A stretch of 64,000 bases of DNA from Erwinia phyllosphaerae. Its GTDB lineage: Bacteria; Pseudomonadota; Gammaproteobacteria; Enterobacterales; Enterobacteriaceae. This document shows, piece after piece, positions 36,294 to 44,411 of this stretch. Location of the stretch: positions 248,001 to 312,000 of the forward strand of contig NZ_JAHSPF010000005.1 in assembly GCF_019132875.1 (NCBI RefSeq). The letters run 5' to 3'. How positions within the stretch are numbered: position 1 is the first letter of the stretch; each line of letters opens with the position of its first letter. Below the pieces are notes generated by a model. That model searched no databases and was not told where the DNA came from. It worked only from the letters and a program-made list of their open reading frames with translations. Position numbers and translations under genes: made by a program.

Positions 36294-37583
36294 ATGTCAC
36301 TGAATAACGTTTTAGATATTAATGATGAAAATTTCAGGTTATCAAATTTTTCAGAAAGATATGAATCCAATGTTCGAACATATTCCAGGGATTTTCCAGC
36401 TGTATTCCATCGTGCGAAAGGGTCTGTACTATATTCAGATACCAACAAACCTTATCTGGATTTCTTTTCGGGGGCGGGTGCGCTTAATTATGGACATAAT
36501 AATCCTGTTTTAAAAGAGGCTCTGATCAACTACATCAGCAAAGACGGTATATCGCATGGTTTAGATCTTTTTACCAGCGCAAAGGAAAGGTTTATTAATA
36601 GTTTTGTGCAGTATATTCTGTGTCCGCGAAATCTTGATTATAAACTGCAGTTTACCGGGCCAACCGGAACAAACGCTGTTGAGGCAGCAGTTAAAATTGC
36701 AAGAAAATATACTGGACGAAAGAACGTTATATCATTTACAAATGCTTTTCATGGAATGTCCCTGGGTTCACTTTCTCTTACTGCAAATCCAAAAAAAAGG
36801 AAAGGTGCAGGTGTGGCCCTGCATGATAGTATATTTATGCCTTATGATGGTTATTTAGGTCCAGATATAGATACAAGTTTAGTGCTGAAGGCAATGCTTC
36901 AGGACGGCGGCGGACTGGATAAGCCTGCGGCAATTATTGTTGAGACTATCCAGGGTGAAGGCGGGGTAAACACGGCATCCAGAAGCTGGTTACGAAAAAT
37001 TTATCAAATAGCGAAAGAACTGGATATCCTTTTTATCGTTGACGATATACAGGCTGGATGCGGCCGTAGCGGCACATTTTTTAGCTTTGAAGAATATCAA
37101 ATTAAACCCGATATTGTGGTATTGTCTAAGTCGCTAAGCGGCTACGGTTTGCCAATGTCATTGCTATTGCTTTCTCCGGAAATAGATATTTGGGAGCCTG
37201 GAGAACATAACGGCACGTTCAGAGGTAATAATCACGCTTTTATCACCGCCGAGACTGCTATCTCGAATTTTTGGGCGACAAAAATGTTTAGCGAAGACCT
37301 CTCGAATAAGATAGGATTTTTTGATAATGTTTTGGACGAGCTTCAGCGTGAGCATCCAGAGATTGGGCTTCGAGGAAGGGGGCTTTTTCGCGGTATTTCA
37401 TTTAATGAGGAAAACATTGCCGGGAAAGTTTCGGCGGAAGCATTTAACCATGGGTTGATAGTAGAAACATCGGGTGTTAGCGGGCATATCCTAAAGTTAC
37501 TTCCTGCATTAACTATTAGTCAACGAGAGTTGCAGGATGGAATAAGCATTATCTCTGACGTATTGAAAAAAAGGGGTAAATAA
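36294..37583 (+). CDS. L-2,4-diaminobutyrate aminotransferase (EctB/RhbA type)
   Basis: This 429-residue class III PLP aminotransferase has the subgroup signatures of diaminobutyrate-2-oxoglutarate transaminase: LDFFSGAGALNYGHNNP, GISHGLDLFTSAKERF, QFTGPTGTNAVEAAVKIARK, ETIQGEGGVN, FIVDDIQAGCGRSGTFF, and SKSLSGYGLP with the PLP lysine. EPGEHNGTFRGNNHAF follows. It converts aspartate semialdehyde and glutamate to L-2,4-diaminobutyrate, as in ectoine or rhizobactin-type pathways. No ectA/ectC and no diaminobutyrate decarboxylase accompany it. It is the first gene of a tight four-gene operon and is AT-rich relative to the flanks. Confidence 0.9.
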   Translation: MSLNNVLDINDENFRLSNFSERYESNVRTYSRDFPAVFHRAKGSVLYSDTNKPYLDFFSGAGALNYGHNNPVLKEALINYISKDGISHGLDLFTSAKERFINSFVQYILCPRNLDYKLQFTGPTGTNAVEAAVKIARKYTGRKNVISFTNAFHGMSLGSLSLTANPKKRKGAGVALHDSIFMPYDGYLGPDIDTSLVLKAMLQDGGGLDKPAAIIVETIQGEGGVNTASRSWLRKIYQIAKELDILFIVDDIQAGCGRSGTFFSFEEYQIKPDIVVLSKSLSGYGLPMSLLLLSPEIDIWEPGEHNGTFRGNNHAFITAETAISNFWATKMFSEDLSNKIGFFDNVLDELQREHPEIGLRGRGLFRGISFNEENIAGKVSAEAFNHGLIVETSGVSGHILKLLPALTISQRELQDGISIISDVLKKRGK

Positions 37584-38039
37584 ATGGCTGTAGTTATCAG
37601 ATACGGTACGCCAGACGATGCCGAACAGCTCGCTTACCTGGTCGATCTTTATCGACAATTTTATGGTGAGAAAAGTAATCTTACGCTTTCATTGCAATTC
37701 ATCAGTGAACGATTATATCTCGGTGATTCAAAAATCATGGTCGCGACAGACGGCGATGATCTGGTAGGTTTTATTCAGCTGTTTCCCTCTTTTTCAACTG
37801 TGACGCTACAACGTTTATGGATATTGAATGATTTATACGTTGTTGAAGAATGGCGATCGCGCCATGTTGGACTGCAGTTATTACAGGCTGCGAAAGCTTT
37901 TGCATTGAAAAATGGGGCAAAGGAAATATTTATTGAAGGGGCTGTGGCCAACACACGTGCCCGCCGCGTTTATGAGATTTTTGGATTTATAGAAAACACT
38001 GAATATAAATACTTTCATCTACCTCTAAACTCACTTTAG
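37584..38039 (+). CDS. GNAT-family N-acyltransferase
   Basis: This 151-residue protein has the GNAT fold: VIRYGTPDDAEQLAYLV at the start, LNDLYVVEEWRSRHVGLQLLQAAK with the acetyl-CoA-binding R/Q-x-x-G/H-x-G/L loop in a slightly altered form (RSRHVG), and ANTRARRVYEIFGF at the end. It starts directly after the aminotransferase stop. From its neighbours it probably acylates diaminobutyrate or its N-hydroxylated form; that assignment is inference. It does not look like EctA. Confidence 0.8.
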   Translation: MAVVIRYGTPDDAEQLAYLVDLYRQFYGEKSNLTLSLQFISERLYLGDSKIMVATDGDDLVGFIQLFPSFSTVTLQRLWILNDLYVVEEWRSRHVGLQLLQAAKAFALKNGAKEIFIEGAVANTRARRVYEIFGFIENTEYKYFHLPLNSL

Positions 38040-38048
38040 GTAAATTAT

Positions 38049-39335
38049 ATGACCGGTAAATATGATATTGTTGGTGTGGGTTTCGGGCCATCAAATATTG
38101 CATTAGCAGTAGCCCTGGAAGAAAAGTATCCTGATTCAAGCTATATCTTCCTTGAAAAGAAATCAAAAGTAGACTGGCAGCCTAATATGCTATTGTCTGG
38201 ATCGGATATCCAAAATAATCCATTGCGCGATCTTGTCACGCCGCGAAATCCGAAAAGCCATTATGGTTTCGTTAATTATCTCAAAGAGCAAGGCAGGCTA
38301 TTTGATTTTTTAAATCTTCCACTTCACTATCCTTTACGGAGTGAATATGCGGAATATGTGCGCTGGGTAGCCTCTCATTTTTCTGATAAGGTTGTGCTTA
38401 ACTCAGAAGTTGAAACCGTTCATCATGACAGAAAAATACCTGGCTATCCGTGGCTCGTTACCAGTAAGAATGGCGAAGTTTATTATGCTAAAACTATAGT
38501 CTGGGGAACAGGCAGAGCACCAAATATTCCCGATATCTATCAGCCCCATCTCGGCAGTTCAGTTTTCCATCTGAACGATTTTGAAAGTAATATCACCGTT
38601 GATGAAGATAAAACGGAAACAATTGCGGTTTTAGGTGCCAGCCAAAGTGCGGTGGAGATAATGCTCGATCTGGCAAATCGCTATCCGGATAAAAAAGTGG
38701 TAAATATTCAGCGCGGTTTTGGATTCCGGTTAAAAGATACCAGTCCGTTTAGCGATCATGTTTATTTTCCGGAATTTGTCTCATATTATCATTCGCTAAC
38801 TTCTGAGAAAAGGAAAAATCTGGACAGGCAGCTGCGGGGAACTAACTATAGCTCTGCTGATGCAGACGTCATTAATGCACTTTATGTCAAAATTTATGAG
38901 GAAAAGCTGCACGGTAAGAAAAGAATATCCATTATTAATAATACCGAAGTTCGGAGTATAGAGAAGGCGGTCGATGGTAAAATAATTGTAGGACTGCATG
39001 AGGTGAATACTGAAGAAACTTCAACATTAGCAGTAGATAAGTTCGTTCTGGCAACGGGGTTTAAAGATATCGCATCAGGTGAAAAAGGTGAGAAATATCC
39101 TGGTAAGCTTCATGATGTTTATCATTTATTAAACAAAGATATAGATGGGGTTGTTGTAGTTGAAAGAAACTATGAAGTGAAATTTGTAAGTCAGGCAAAC
39201 AGCGATTTTTATCTGAATGGACTGTGCGAATCTTCGCATGGCCTTGGGGATGCAGGTTCTTTTAGCTTGCTCTCAATACGCTCTGCAGTTATTGCCGATG
39301 CAATTTACGACCATGAAAAAATTCTAGCCGAGTGA
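38049..39335 (+). CDS. Flavin-dependent amine N-hydroxylase (IucD/PvdA/SidA/RhbE family)
   Basis: This 428-residue protein has the FAD site VGVGFGPSN near the N-terminus, the substrate region WQPNMLLSGSDIQNNPLRDL, the NADPH site VLGASQSAVE and the C-terminal LATGFKD (ATGY-like). Family members hydroxylate the terminal amine of lysine, ornithine, diaminobutane or diaminopropane in hydroxamate siderophore synthesis. Next to a diaminobutyrate aminotransferase, the likely substrate is diaminobutyrate. The gene starts 9 bp after the GNAT stop. No IucA/IucC-type synthetase or NRPS is nearby. Confidence 0.9.
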   Translation: MTGKYDIVGVGFGPSNIALAVALEEKYPDSSYIFLEKKSKVDWQPNMLLSGSDIQNNPLRDLVTPRNPKSHYGFVNYLKEQGRLFDFLNLPLHYPLRSEYAEYVRWVASHFSDKVVLNSEVETVHHDRKIPGYPWLVTSKNGEVYYAKTIVWGTGRAPNIPDIYQPHLGSSVFHLNDFESNITVDEDKTETIAVLGASQSAVEIMLDLANRYPDKKVVNIQRGFGFRLKDTSPFSDHVYFPEFVSYYHSLTSEKRKNLDRQLRGTNYSSADADVINALYVKIYEEKLHGKKRISIINNTEVRSIEKAVDGKIIVGLHEVNTEETSTLAVDKFVLATGFKDIASGEKGEKYPGKLHDVYHLLNKDIDGVVVVERNYEVKFVSQANSDFYLNGLCESSHGLGDAGSFSLLSIRSAVIADAIYDHEKILAE

Positions 39336-39341
39336 TTAGTT

Positions 39342-39962
39342 ATGTTTTATGCAGCTTTTATATATATTATGGCGGTAATTAGTCCGGGGCCGAACTTTAT
39401 CCTGGTCAGCCGCTACTCTGCATTAGGATCGATAAAATTGGGTTTGGCCGTTACGCTCGGTATATGCACTATCGGTGCCTGCTTTTCGACACTCTCTTTA
39501 TTAGGGCTATCGAGCGTTATCCATCTCTTCCCGGCTTTTGCTAAGATCTCTGTGATACTTGGAGCATTATATTTACTCTATATTGCCTGGGCAATTTTAC
39601 TGAGTACCTTACAACGTAAGTCGGTATCTGATGGGGACACTGCGCCAGATGCAGAGATGGCCGGAGGGTTAGGCAAAGCGTTCCGTACGGGAGCATTGAC
39701 GAACGTTCTGAATATGAAAACTATTGCATTTATGATCAGTATTTACTCAGGTTTTCTGGCAGTGCCCCGTAGCATTACTGAACAGATAGTTATTGTTGTT
39801 ATTTGCAGTTCACTTGAGTTTAGCTGGTACTTTTTTGTTACCGTTATTTTTTCCAGCCAGAGAATCAAATCACTTTTTTACCGTTACAGAAAAGTGATAG
39901 ACAGAGGGCTGGCACTATTTCTGACGCTATTTGCAATGCAAAATATTTATTCTGTCATTTGA
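39342..39962 (+). CDS. LysE/RhtB-family amino-acid exporter
   Basis: This 206-residue inner-membrane protein has about six hydrophobic segments and the family signature ISPGPNFILVSRYSALG near the N-terminus. LysE/RhtB proteins export amino acids or analogues. It starts 6 bp after the N-hydroxylase stop. A single-amino-acid-sized exporter in place of a siderophore exporter suggests that the product is a small amino-acid derivative. Confidence 0.88.
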   Translation: MFYAAFIYIMAVISPGPNFILVSRYSALGSIKLGLAVTLGICTIGACFSTLSLLGLSSVIHLFPAFAKISVILGALYLLYIAWAILLSTLQRKSVSDGDTAPDAEMAGGLGKAFRTGALTNVLNMKTIAFMISIYSGFLAVPRSITEQIVIVVICSSLEFSWYFFVTVIFSSQRIKSLFYRYRKVIDRGLALFLTLFAMQNIYSVI

Positions 39963-39995
39963 ACTGAAAGTGGGAGGCATGACGGCAACAGGATA

Positions 39996-40038
39996 AAAGT
40001 CCCGACGGCAGAGCAGCACCTGACCGGGCAGGGACTTT
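39996..40038 (+). terminator. Possible operon-end hairpin
   Basis: AAAGTCCC (39996-40003) and GGGACTTT (40031-40038) flank a 27-nt GC-rich loop 33 bp after the exporter stop. There is no long T tract. The remainder of 40039-40231 shows nothing recognisable. Confidence 0.4.
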
Positions 40039-40231
40039 CTCCATCAGCCCGTTTAGATAATTGAGCAAATGTCGCTTCTTAATAGACAATCTGTGAAATT
40101 ATTACATCCGCTGATATCAGCACTTCGGCCCGACGTTCGGGATCCGAAAGGTCACTTTGAATTTTAGATAGCGTGGCCGGAGAAAAAAACGGGAAACGGC
40201 AGAAAGGACAACGACTTCAGGCTCAAAAAGC

Positions 40232-40258
40232 AAAAACCCGCCGTAAGGCGGGTTTTTT
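40232..40258 (-). terminator. Terminator of tRNA-Phe
   Basis: AACCCGCC (40235-40242), loop GTAA and GGCGGGTT (40247-40254) are flanked on the minus-strand 3' side by five T (A32-A36 of the plus strand) and by T on the plus side too. It could act in both directions. Confidence 0.85.
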
Positions 40259-40263
40259 GAATA

Positions 40264-40339
40264 TGGTGCCCGGACTCGGAATCGAACCAAGGACACGGGG
40301 ATTTTCAATCCCCTGCTCTACCGACTGAGCTATCCGGGC
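40264..40339 (-). tRNA. pheV: tRNA-Phe (anticodon GAA)
   Basis: This 76-nt gene reads GCCCGGATAGCTCAGTCGG.. on the minus strand, with the acceptor stem pairing, anticodon GAA at 40304-40306, T-loop GGTTCGATTCC and an encoded CCA end at 40264-40266. Its location next to speC matches E. coli pheV, a well-known integration site of islands, which insert at the tRNA 3' end. Here that is the side holding the AT-rich aminotransferase operon. Confidence 0.97.
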
Positions 40340-40596
40340 AACGAGGCGCATTAAACAGGAGTCGCGGAAAACCGTCAACGGCTTTATGCAAAAAAACGAA
40401 TCGTTTGCACTCTTTTCCATCAATCCGGCTGAAATTGAGCCGCTTTCGCACGACTATTGCCCAGCGGCCAGCTTTATAGCCCCTGTCCCGTTTTCCGGCA
40501 CGGCAACACGTTCGCTGAAAAACTGTCCACGTTATTGTTAAGCGCGCTATTTGTGGGTAAGAAGGGTGGTCTACAGCAGAAGGCACGCTTAATATT

Positions 40597-40660
40597 CCTG
40601 CTTTCCTGCTTTCCTGCTTTCCTGCTTTCCTGCTTTCCTGCTTTCCTGCTTTCCTGCTTT
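40597..40660 (+). repeat. Octanucleotide microsatellite (CCTGCTTT) x8
   Basis: Eight perfect copies of CCTGCTTT run without interruption from 40597 to 40660, in the long stretch between tRNA-Phe and speC. The period is not a multiple of 3. The enclosing open frame is a by-product of the repeat and has no family resemblance. Confidence 0.97.
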
Positions 40661-40960
40661 CCGCTGGCGGAGAGGCAACACGATCGCCGCCATCCGTATC
40701 ACAGAAAGAGCCGTATAGCTTTTCGCTATCATCCGCAGAACCGAAATCACGCGCTACAGGTTGAATAGCTTTTCATTAATTCTGCATAAAAACCAAAAAA
40801 AACCAGCGGCATTTAACCGTATTTTATTTTATTTATATGATTTAAAAGGTTTTTATAAAAAAGGTGTAAAGCGATGAAGTTTAGCCGCTATCTTGAACCC
40901 ACAACGGAAAAATGCCATCATTGCGCCCGTTTTCTGTTTCCCTTCCCGGAGGTTGTCATC

Positions 40961-41044
40961 ATGAAAGGTACGCTATCCAGCCGCTATCATTCGATGCCGC
41001 GCCGTCCATTCTTTTTCCTTTGTTCGTTGCTCACCGTGCGGTGA
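40961..41044 (+). CDS. Candidate speC leader peptide ORF
   Basis: An ATG at 40961 with GGAGG 8 nt upstream opens 27 codons ending at TGA 41042-41044. It contains RYHSMPRRPFFFLCS and ends LLTVR. It is in frame with an upstream ATG at 40874 (56 codons). It lies 184 bp before speC. E. coli ornithine decarboxylase speF is controlled by a ribosome-arresting leader peptide, and the same kind of control is possible here. No close sequence match to that peptide is evident. The rest of 40340-41228 holds no gene I can support. Confidence 0.4.
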   Translation: MKGTLSSRYHSMPRRPFFFLCSLLTVR

Positions 41045-41228
41045 GGTTTTATATGCTTCTCTGTTGGCCATGCGTAAAAGCAGACGCGTTCTGATTTTAC
41101 TGATGTCTATCGGTCGAAGCTGGATCACCCCTGCTGAAAACCCCTGACACCTCTCGTCGGACGAGGGCCGTTGCCGTTGTCCGTTGCTGTGCCTCCGGCA
41201 CCCTTATCCTTGCCCAGGGATTTGCGTA

Positions 41229-43385
41229 ATGACACCTTTAAAAATTGCAGCCAGCACCACCGTGGCCATTCATCTCCAGACCGGCCGCGAAGTCGTGACG
41301 CTGGAAAAAACCGATTTCACCGACGTGGCGGCGATAGTGCTTTCCGTTGCCGACTCGCGCAGCGGTATGCTGGCGCTGCTGCGTCATACCGGTTTTAATC
41401 TGCCCGTGTTTATCGCGCTTGATGACCTGTCTCAGGCGGAAGATTTACCGGACGTGACCGGCCTGCTGACAGGCGCAGACGATGACGCCGCCAGGCTGGA
41501 AGCAGCGGCTTCTGACTATCAAACGAAGCTGCTGCCGCCGTTTTTCAATACGCTGACCAAATATGTGGCAATGGATAACAGCACCTTTGCCTGTCCGGGT
41601 CATCAGGGCGGCGCTTTCTTTAAAAAGCATCCGGCTGGCCGACAGTTTTATGACTTCTTTGGCGAAAACATCTTTCGTGCCGATATGTGCAACGCCGACG
41701 TCAAGCTGGGCGATCTGCTTATCCACGAAGGTTCCGCCAAACATGCGCAAAAGTTCGCGGCAAAGGTGTTTAACGCGGACAAAACCTATTTCGTGCTGAA
41801 CGGCACCTCAAGCGCCAATAAAGTGGTGACTAACGCCTTGCTGACGCGGGGCGATCTGGTGCTGTTCGATCGTAACAACCATAAATCCAACCACCACGGC
41901 GCGCTGATCCAGGCGGGCGCGACGCCGGTTTATCTGGAAACCGCACGCAATCCGTTTGGCTTTATCGGCGGCATCGACGCGCACTGTTTTGATGAAGCCT
42001 GGCTGCGTCAGCAAATTGCCGAGGTCGCGCCGGATCGCGCCAGCCAGCAGCGTCCATTCCGGCTGGCCATTATCCAGCTGGGCACCTATGACGGCACGGT
42101 TTACAACGCGCGCAAGGTTATCGACAGCATCGGCCATCTCTGCGACTACATTCTGTTTGATTCAGCATGGGTAGGTTACGAGCAGTTTATTCCGGTGATG
42201 GAAGCCTGTTCGCCGCTGCTGCTGGAGCTTACCGCCAGCGATCCGGGCATTTTTGTCACCCAGTCGGTACACAAGCAGCAGGCCGGTTTTTCACAAACCT
42301 CACAGATTCACAAAAAAGATAACCATATTCGCGGCCAGCAGCGCTTTTGCAGCCACAAGCGGCTGAATAACGCCTTTATGCTGCATGCTTCCACCAGCCC
42401 GTTTTACCCGCTATTTGCCGCGCTCGACGTTAACGCCAAAATGCATCAGGGCGAAGCCGGAAGGCGTTTGTGGCACGAATGCGTGATGTTGGGCATCGAC
42501 GCGCGCAAGGCGATTCTGGCGAAGTGCGAAATGATCAAACCCTTTATTCCTGACGAAGTGGCTGGACAGCGCTGGCAGGATGCGCCAACGGCCACCATTG
42601 CCGCCGACAGCCGTTACTTCAGCTTTGCGCCGCGTGCGGCCTGGCACGGCTTTGCGGGATATGAAAAAGATCAGTATCTGGTCGACCCGTGCAAGCTGCT
42701 GTTGACCACGCCGGGCATCGATGCCGCCAGCGGTGAATACGCCTCTTTTGGCATTCCGGCAACCATTCTGGCTAACTATCTGCGCGAAAACGGCGTCGTG
42801 CCGGAAAAATGCGATTTAAACTCCATTCTCTTTCTGCTTACGCCTGCAGAAAGCGTGGAAAAAATGGCGCACCTGGTCGCTAAGCTGGCGCAGTTTGAGC
42901 AGCATATTAAAGAAGATGCGCTGCTGCGCGACGTGCTGCCGACCATCTACCGTAAAAATACGGCGCGTTATGAAGGCTACACGCTACGGCGGCTCTGCCT
43001 GGAAATGCATCAGCTGTATGTCGACCACGGCGTGAAAGATCTGCAAAAAGCGATGTTTCGCCAGCAGAGCCTGCCAAAGGTTGCAATGAACCCGCAGGAC
43101 GCAAACATCGAATTTATTCGCGGTAATGTTGAACTGGTGCCGATTGCACAAGCGGAAGGCCGTATCGCTGCGGAAGGCGCGCTGCCTTATCCGCCAGGCG
43201 TACTGTGCGTGGTCCCGGGAGAAATCTGGGGCGGGGCGGTGCAGCGCTATTTTCTGGCGCTGGAAAAAGGTCTTAACCTGCTGCCCGGCTTCTCGCCAGA
43301 GTTACAGGGCGTCTATGCCGAAACGGACGAGCACGGCATTAAGCGCCTGATGGGCTATATGCTAACCCAGCCAGCCAGCGCTTAA
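41229..43385 (+). CDS. speC: Ornithine decarboxylase, constitutive type
   Basis: This 718-residue fold-type-I PLP decarboxylase makes putrescine from ornithine. It has an N-terminal wing domain (DFTDVAAIVLSVADSRSG), GNSTFACPGHQGGAFF-like DNSTFACPGHQGG, FFGENIFRADMCNADVKLG and the PLP lysine motif TQSVHKQQAGFSQTSQIH. The C-terminal YPPGVLCVVPGE follows. It matches E. coli SpeC over its length and lies in the speC position. ATG 41229 has AGGGA 8 nt upstream and gives the family length; the in-frame upstream ATG at 41184 does not. Confidence 0.93.
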   Translation: MTPLKIAASTTVAIHLQTGREVVTLEKTDFTDVAAIVLSVADSRSGMLALLRHTGFNLPVFIALDDLSQAEDLPDVTGLLTGADDDAARLEAAASDYQTKLLPPFFNTLTKYVAMDNSTFACPGHQGGAFFKKHPAGRQFYDFFGENIFRADMCNADVKLGDLLIHEGSAKHAQKFAAKVFNADKTYFVLNGTSSANKVVTNALLTRGDLVLFDRNNHKSNHHGALIQAGATPVYLETARNPFGFIGGIDAHCFDEAWLRQQIAEVAPDRASQQRPFRLAIIQLGTYDGTVYNARKVIDSIGHLCDYILFDSAWVGYEQFIPVMEACSPLLLELTASDPGIFVTQSVHKQQAGFSQTSQIHKKDNHIRGQQRFCSHKRLNNAFMLHASTSPFYPLFAALDVNAKMHQGEAGRRLWHECVMLGIDARKAILAKCEMIKPFIPDEVAGQRWQDAPTATIAADSRYFSFAPRAAWHGFAGYEKDQYLVDPCKLLLTTPGIDAASGEYASFGIPATILANYLRENGVVPEKCDLNSILFLLTPAESVEKMAHLVAKLAQFEQHIKEDALLRDVLPTIYRKNTARYEGYTLRRLCLEMHQLYVDHGVKDLQKAMFRQQSLPKVAMNPQDANIEFIRGNVELVPIAQAEGRIAAEGALPYPPGVLCVVPGEIWGGAVQRYFLALEKGLNLLPGFSPELQGVYAETDEHGIKRLMGYMLTQPASA

Positions 43386-43389
43386 AGCC

Positions 43390-43415
43390 ATCCCGCGCCT
43401 TGAACAGCGCGGGAT
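43390..43415 (+). terminator. Hairpin after speC
   Basis: ATCCCGCGC (43390-43398) pairs with GCGCGGGAT (43407-43415) across an 8-nt loop, 5 bp after the stop. There is no T tract. Confidence 0.55.
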
Positions 43416-43498
43416 AAGCTTCCTGCCTTACCGCTGCGGATGGGCAGGCAGCGCGTGGAACAGTCAGGCCAGCAACCTTTCCGGCCGCAAGCGTTTGC

Positions 43499-44134
43499 TC
43501 AGCTTACCTGACGCGCGGCATCTTCTCGCGCCTGACGCATAATGGCTTTAGCAATCCATTTGCCGATATCCTGTAGCTGATCGTTATCGCAGCCCCAGAT
43601 ATCTTTCATCACCAGGAAAATCTCCGAGCCGTAAACCAGCGACAGCGATTTAATCACGCGATCGACAATCTCCGGCGGCAGTTCGTCGTTCAAAGGTTCT
43701 ACCACGTGTTGCAGTAACGCCTTACGATTTCCCCTTACCAGTTTCTCCCTTTCTGGACCGTCACTCGAACGCGACTGCGCCCACTGCGTCAGCGAAAGGT
43801 GCAGCGCGGCGCGCAGCGTGCCTTCATGCTCAAGCATGCGGGGAAAAGCGAAGGACAGGAGTTCTTCGATACGGTCGCTCACTTCTTCACGAGAAGGGCG
43901 CCAGCTTTTAATCGGGCTGAGCGTTTCCGCAACGATAGCGGAGACCAGCGCGCTTTGTGTAGGAAAATAACGGTAGGCCGTAGCACGCGACAGCTGTGCT
44001 TCCTGAGCCACTTCCGTAATAGATGGAAACGCGCCGCCGTCAAAAAGCTTCATCGCGGTTTCAATTAATAAACGACGCGTTCTCGCGCGTGTGGCGGTCA
44101 GCGTTACAACCCCAGCGGGTTCCCTTTGCTCCAC
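43499..44134 (-). CDS. TetR-family repressor
   Basis: This 211-residue protein has an N-terminal TetR HTH (LIETAMKLFDGGAFPSITEVAQEAQLSRATAYRYFPTQSALVSAI split over about residues 22-68) and an all-helical ligand domain. It is transcribed divergently from the Tm-1-like/PEP-hydrolase-like gene pair, the standard arrangement for a local repressor. An imperfect inverted repeat, AGTGATA..TATCTCACT at about 44298-44316 in the 277-bp gap, is a possible operator. The inducer is unknown. Confidence 0.85.
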   Translation of the reverse strand: MEQREPAGVVTLTATRARTRRLLIETAMKLFDGGAFPSITEVAQEAQLSRATAYRYFPTQSALVSAIVAETLSPIKSWRPSREEVSDRIEELLSFAFPRMLEHEGTLRAALHLSLTQWAQSRSSDGPEREKLVRGNRKALLQHVVEPLNDELPPEIVDRVIKSLSLVYGSEIFLVMKDIWGCDNDQLQDIGKWIAKAIMRQAREDAARQVS

Positions 44135-44411
44135 AATAACCTCATTTTGTTATATCTGCCTGATATTCAAGCGATTGAAGACGACAGACAGGCAACTGAC
44201 GTTACCTCCTGGCTACATCTGCAGAACTTTTGGTTTTAAGCATAGTCAACATCCGTGTGAGACAGCTATTCCATTCAATTGATTTATCATTGACGATAGT
44301 GATACTGTTATCTCACTGTGCCGAAAGTTAAATCTCTCAGACACTATTTACTTTTTTATTGCTTTTTTATCAAGTCTTTATTCTGTCTGATAACAGGGTT
44401 TCGTTACGAAT

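Noticed and set aside
36294..39335. Ectoine biosynthesis operon
   Set aside because: EctB-like aminotransferase is present but there is no ectoine synthase EctC, the GNAT protein does not look like EctA, and an amine N-hydroxylase is included.
36294..39962. Complete aerobactin or rhizobactin cluster
   Set aside because: No IucA/IucC-type synthetase, no diaminobutyrate decarboxylase and no outer-membrane receptor gene is linked.
40457..40768. 103-codon ORF containing repeated FLLSCFPA
   Set aside because: The hydrophobic repeats are the translation of the CCTGCTTT microsatellite; no family resemblance outside it.
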